Under the pieces are notes generated by a model. The model was not told the origin of the DNA and did not search any database. It worked only from the letters and a program-made list of their open reading frames with translations. From positions 1 to 5,396 of the forward strand of contig JACRBO010000511.1 in the NCBI GenBank assembly GCA_016219235.1: a stretch of DNA of 5,396 bases. Reading direction: 5' to 3'. Shown here piece after piece: positions 5,383-5,396 of this stretch; within the stretch, counting starts at the first letter, position 1, and every line of letters begins with the position of its first letter. Origin of the DNA: Chloroflexota bacterium. Its GTDB lineage: Bacteria; Chloroflexota; Anaerolineae; Fen-1058. The translations under genes and the position numbers were made by a program.

Positions 5383-5396
5383 GCCGCCGGGGGCGG
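5343..5396 (+). ncRNA. Candidate 5' end of a structured RNA, possibly RNase P RNA (partial)
   Basis: Downstream of the promoter-like element comes GCTCAGGTCGCCG (from 5351). A 12-bp stem then pairs 5361-5372 with 5385-5396 (11 Watson-Crick pairs, one G-T) around a 12-nt loop and stops at the window edge. In bacterial RNase P RNA a CAGnnTCGCCG-like P2 strand is followed by the P3 hairpin, then by the conserved AGGAAAGTCC. The visible part fits that start, but the diagnostic block would lie outside the window. The main alternative is a rho-independent terminator of the acetyltransferase gene, which would need a T-tract just past the edge. The overlap with the acetyltransferase stop (5380-5382) is odd under either reading. 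Confidence 0.38.

Overview
The window is a GC-rich bacterial segment (roughly 60% GC by eye) with four complete protein genes and one gene cut by the left edge. The mix of a GAF-rich hybrid histidine kinase, a receiver fused to a Roadblock/LC7-like domain and GC-rich intergenic repeats fits Chloroflexota best. That placement is an inference from gene style and was not tested against a database. Codon use looks uniform across the genes, and no transposase, integrase or tRNA is visible.

Left half (1-3628, + strand): a signalling cluster. It opens with the 3' part of a receiver-GAF-GAF-HisKA-HATPase kinase. An OmpR-type winged-helix response regulator follows, then a response regulator whose output is a Roadblock/LC7-like domain instead of a DNA-binding domain. 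Gaps are 88 and 79 bp and all genes point the same way, so the three probably form one phosphotransfer circuit: kinase to transcription factor, and kinase to a possible protein-protein (small GTPase type) output. The first gap is filled by an unusual octamer-phased inverted repeat that runs up to, and into, the next start codon.

Middle (3646-4661): a strong bidirectional rho-independent terminator separates the signalling genes from moaA on the minus strand, the radical-SAM enzyme of the first molybdenum-cofactor step. moaA has a clear Shine-Dalgarno sequence and a near-consensus sigma-70 promoter.

Right part (4662-5396): moaA and a GNAT acetyltransferase gene are divergent. Their two promoters each have a perfect TTGACA -35 box, and between the boxes lies a cluster of GTTGAC/GTCAAC inverted half-sites, a candidate shared operator or repeat element. 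The acetyltransferase promoter would place transcription start at or beside the ATG, so its mRNA may be leaderless. Inside the 3' end of that gene lies a further promoter-like TTGCCC-N17-TATACT, followed by a 12-bp GC-rich hairpin reaching the window edge. This may be the 5' end of a structured RNA, with RNase P RNA the leading guess, or a terminator.

Across the window the palindrome CGATCG occurs 16 times, about nine to ten times the chance expectation, similar in spirit to cyanobacterial HIP1.
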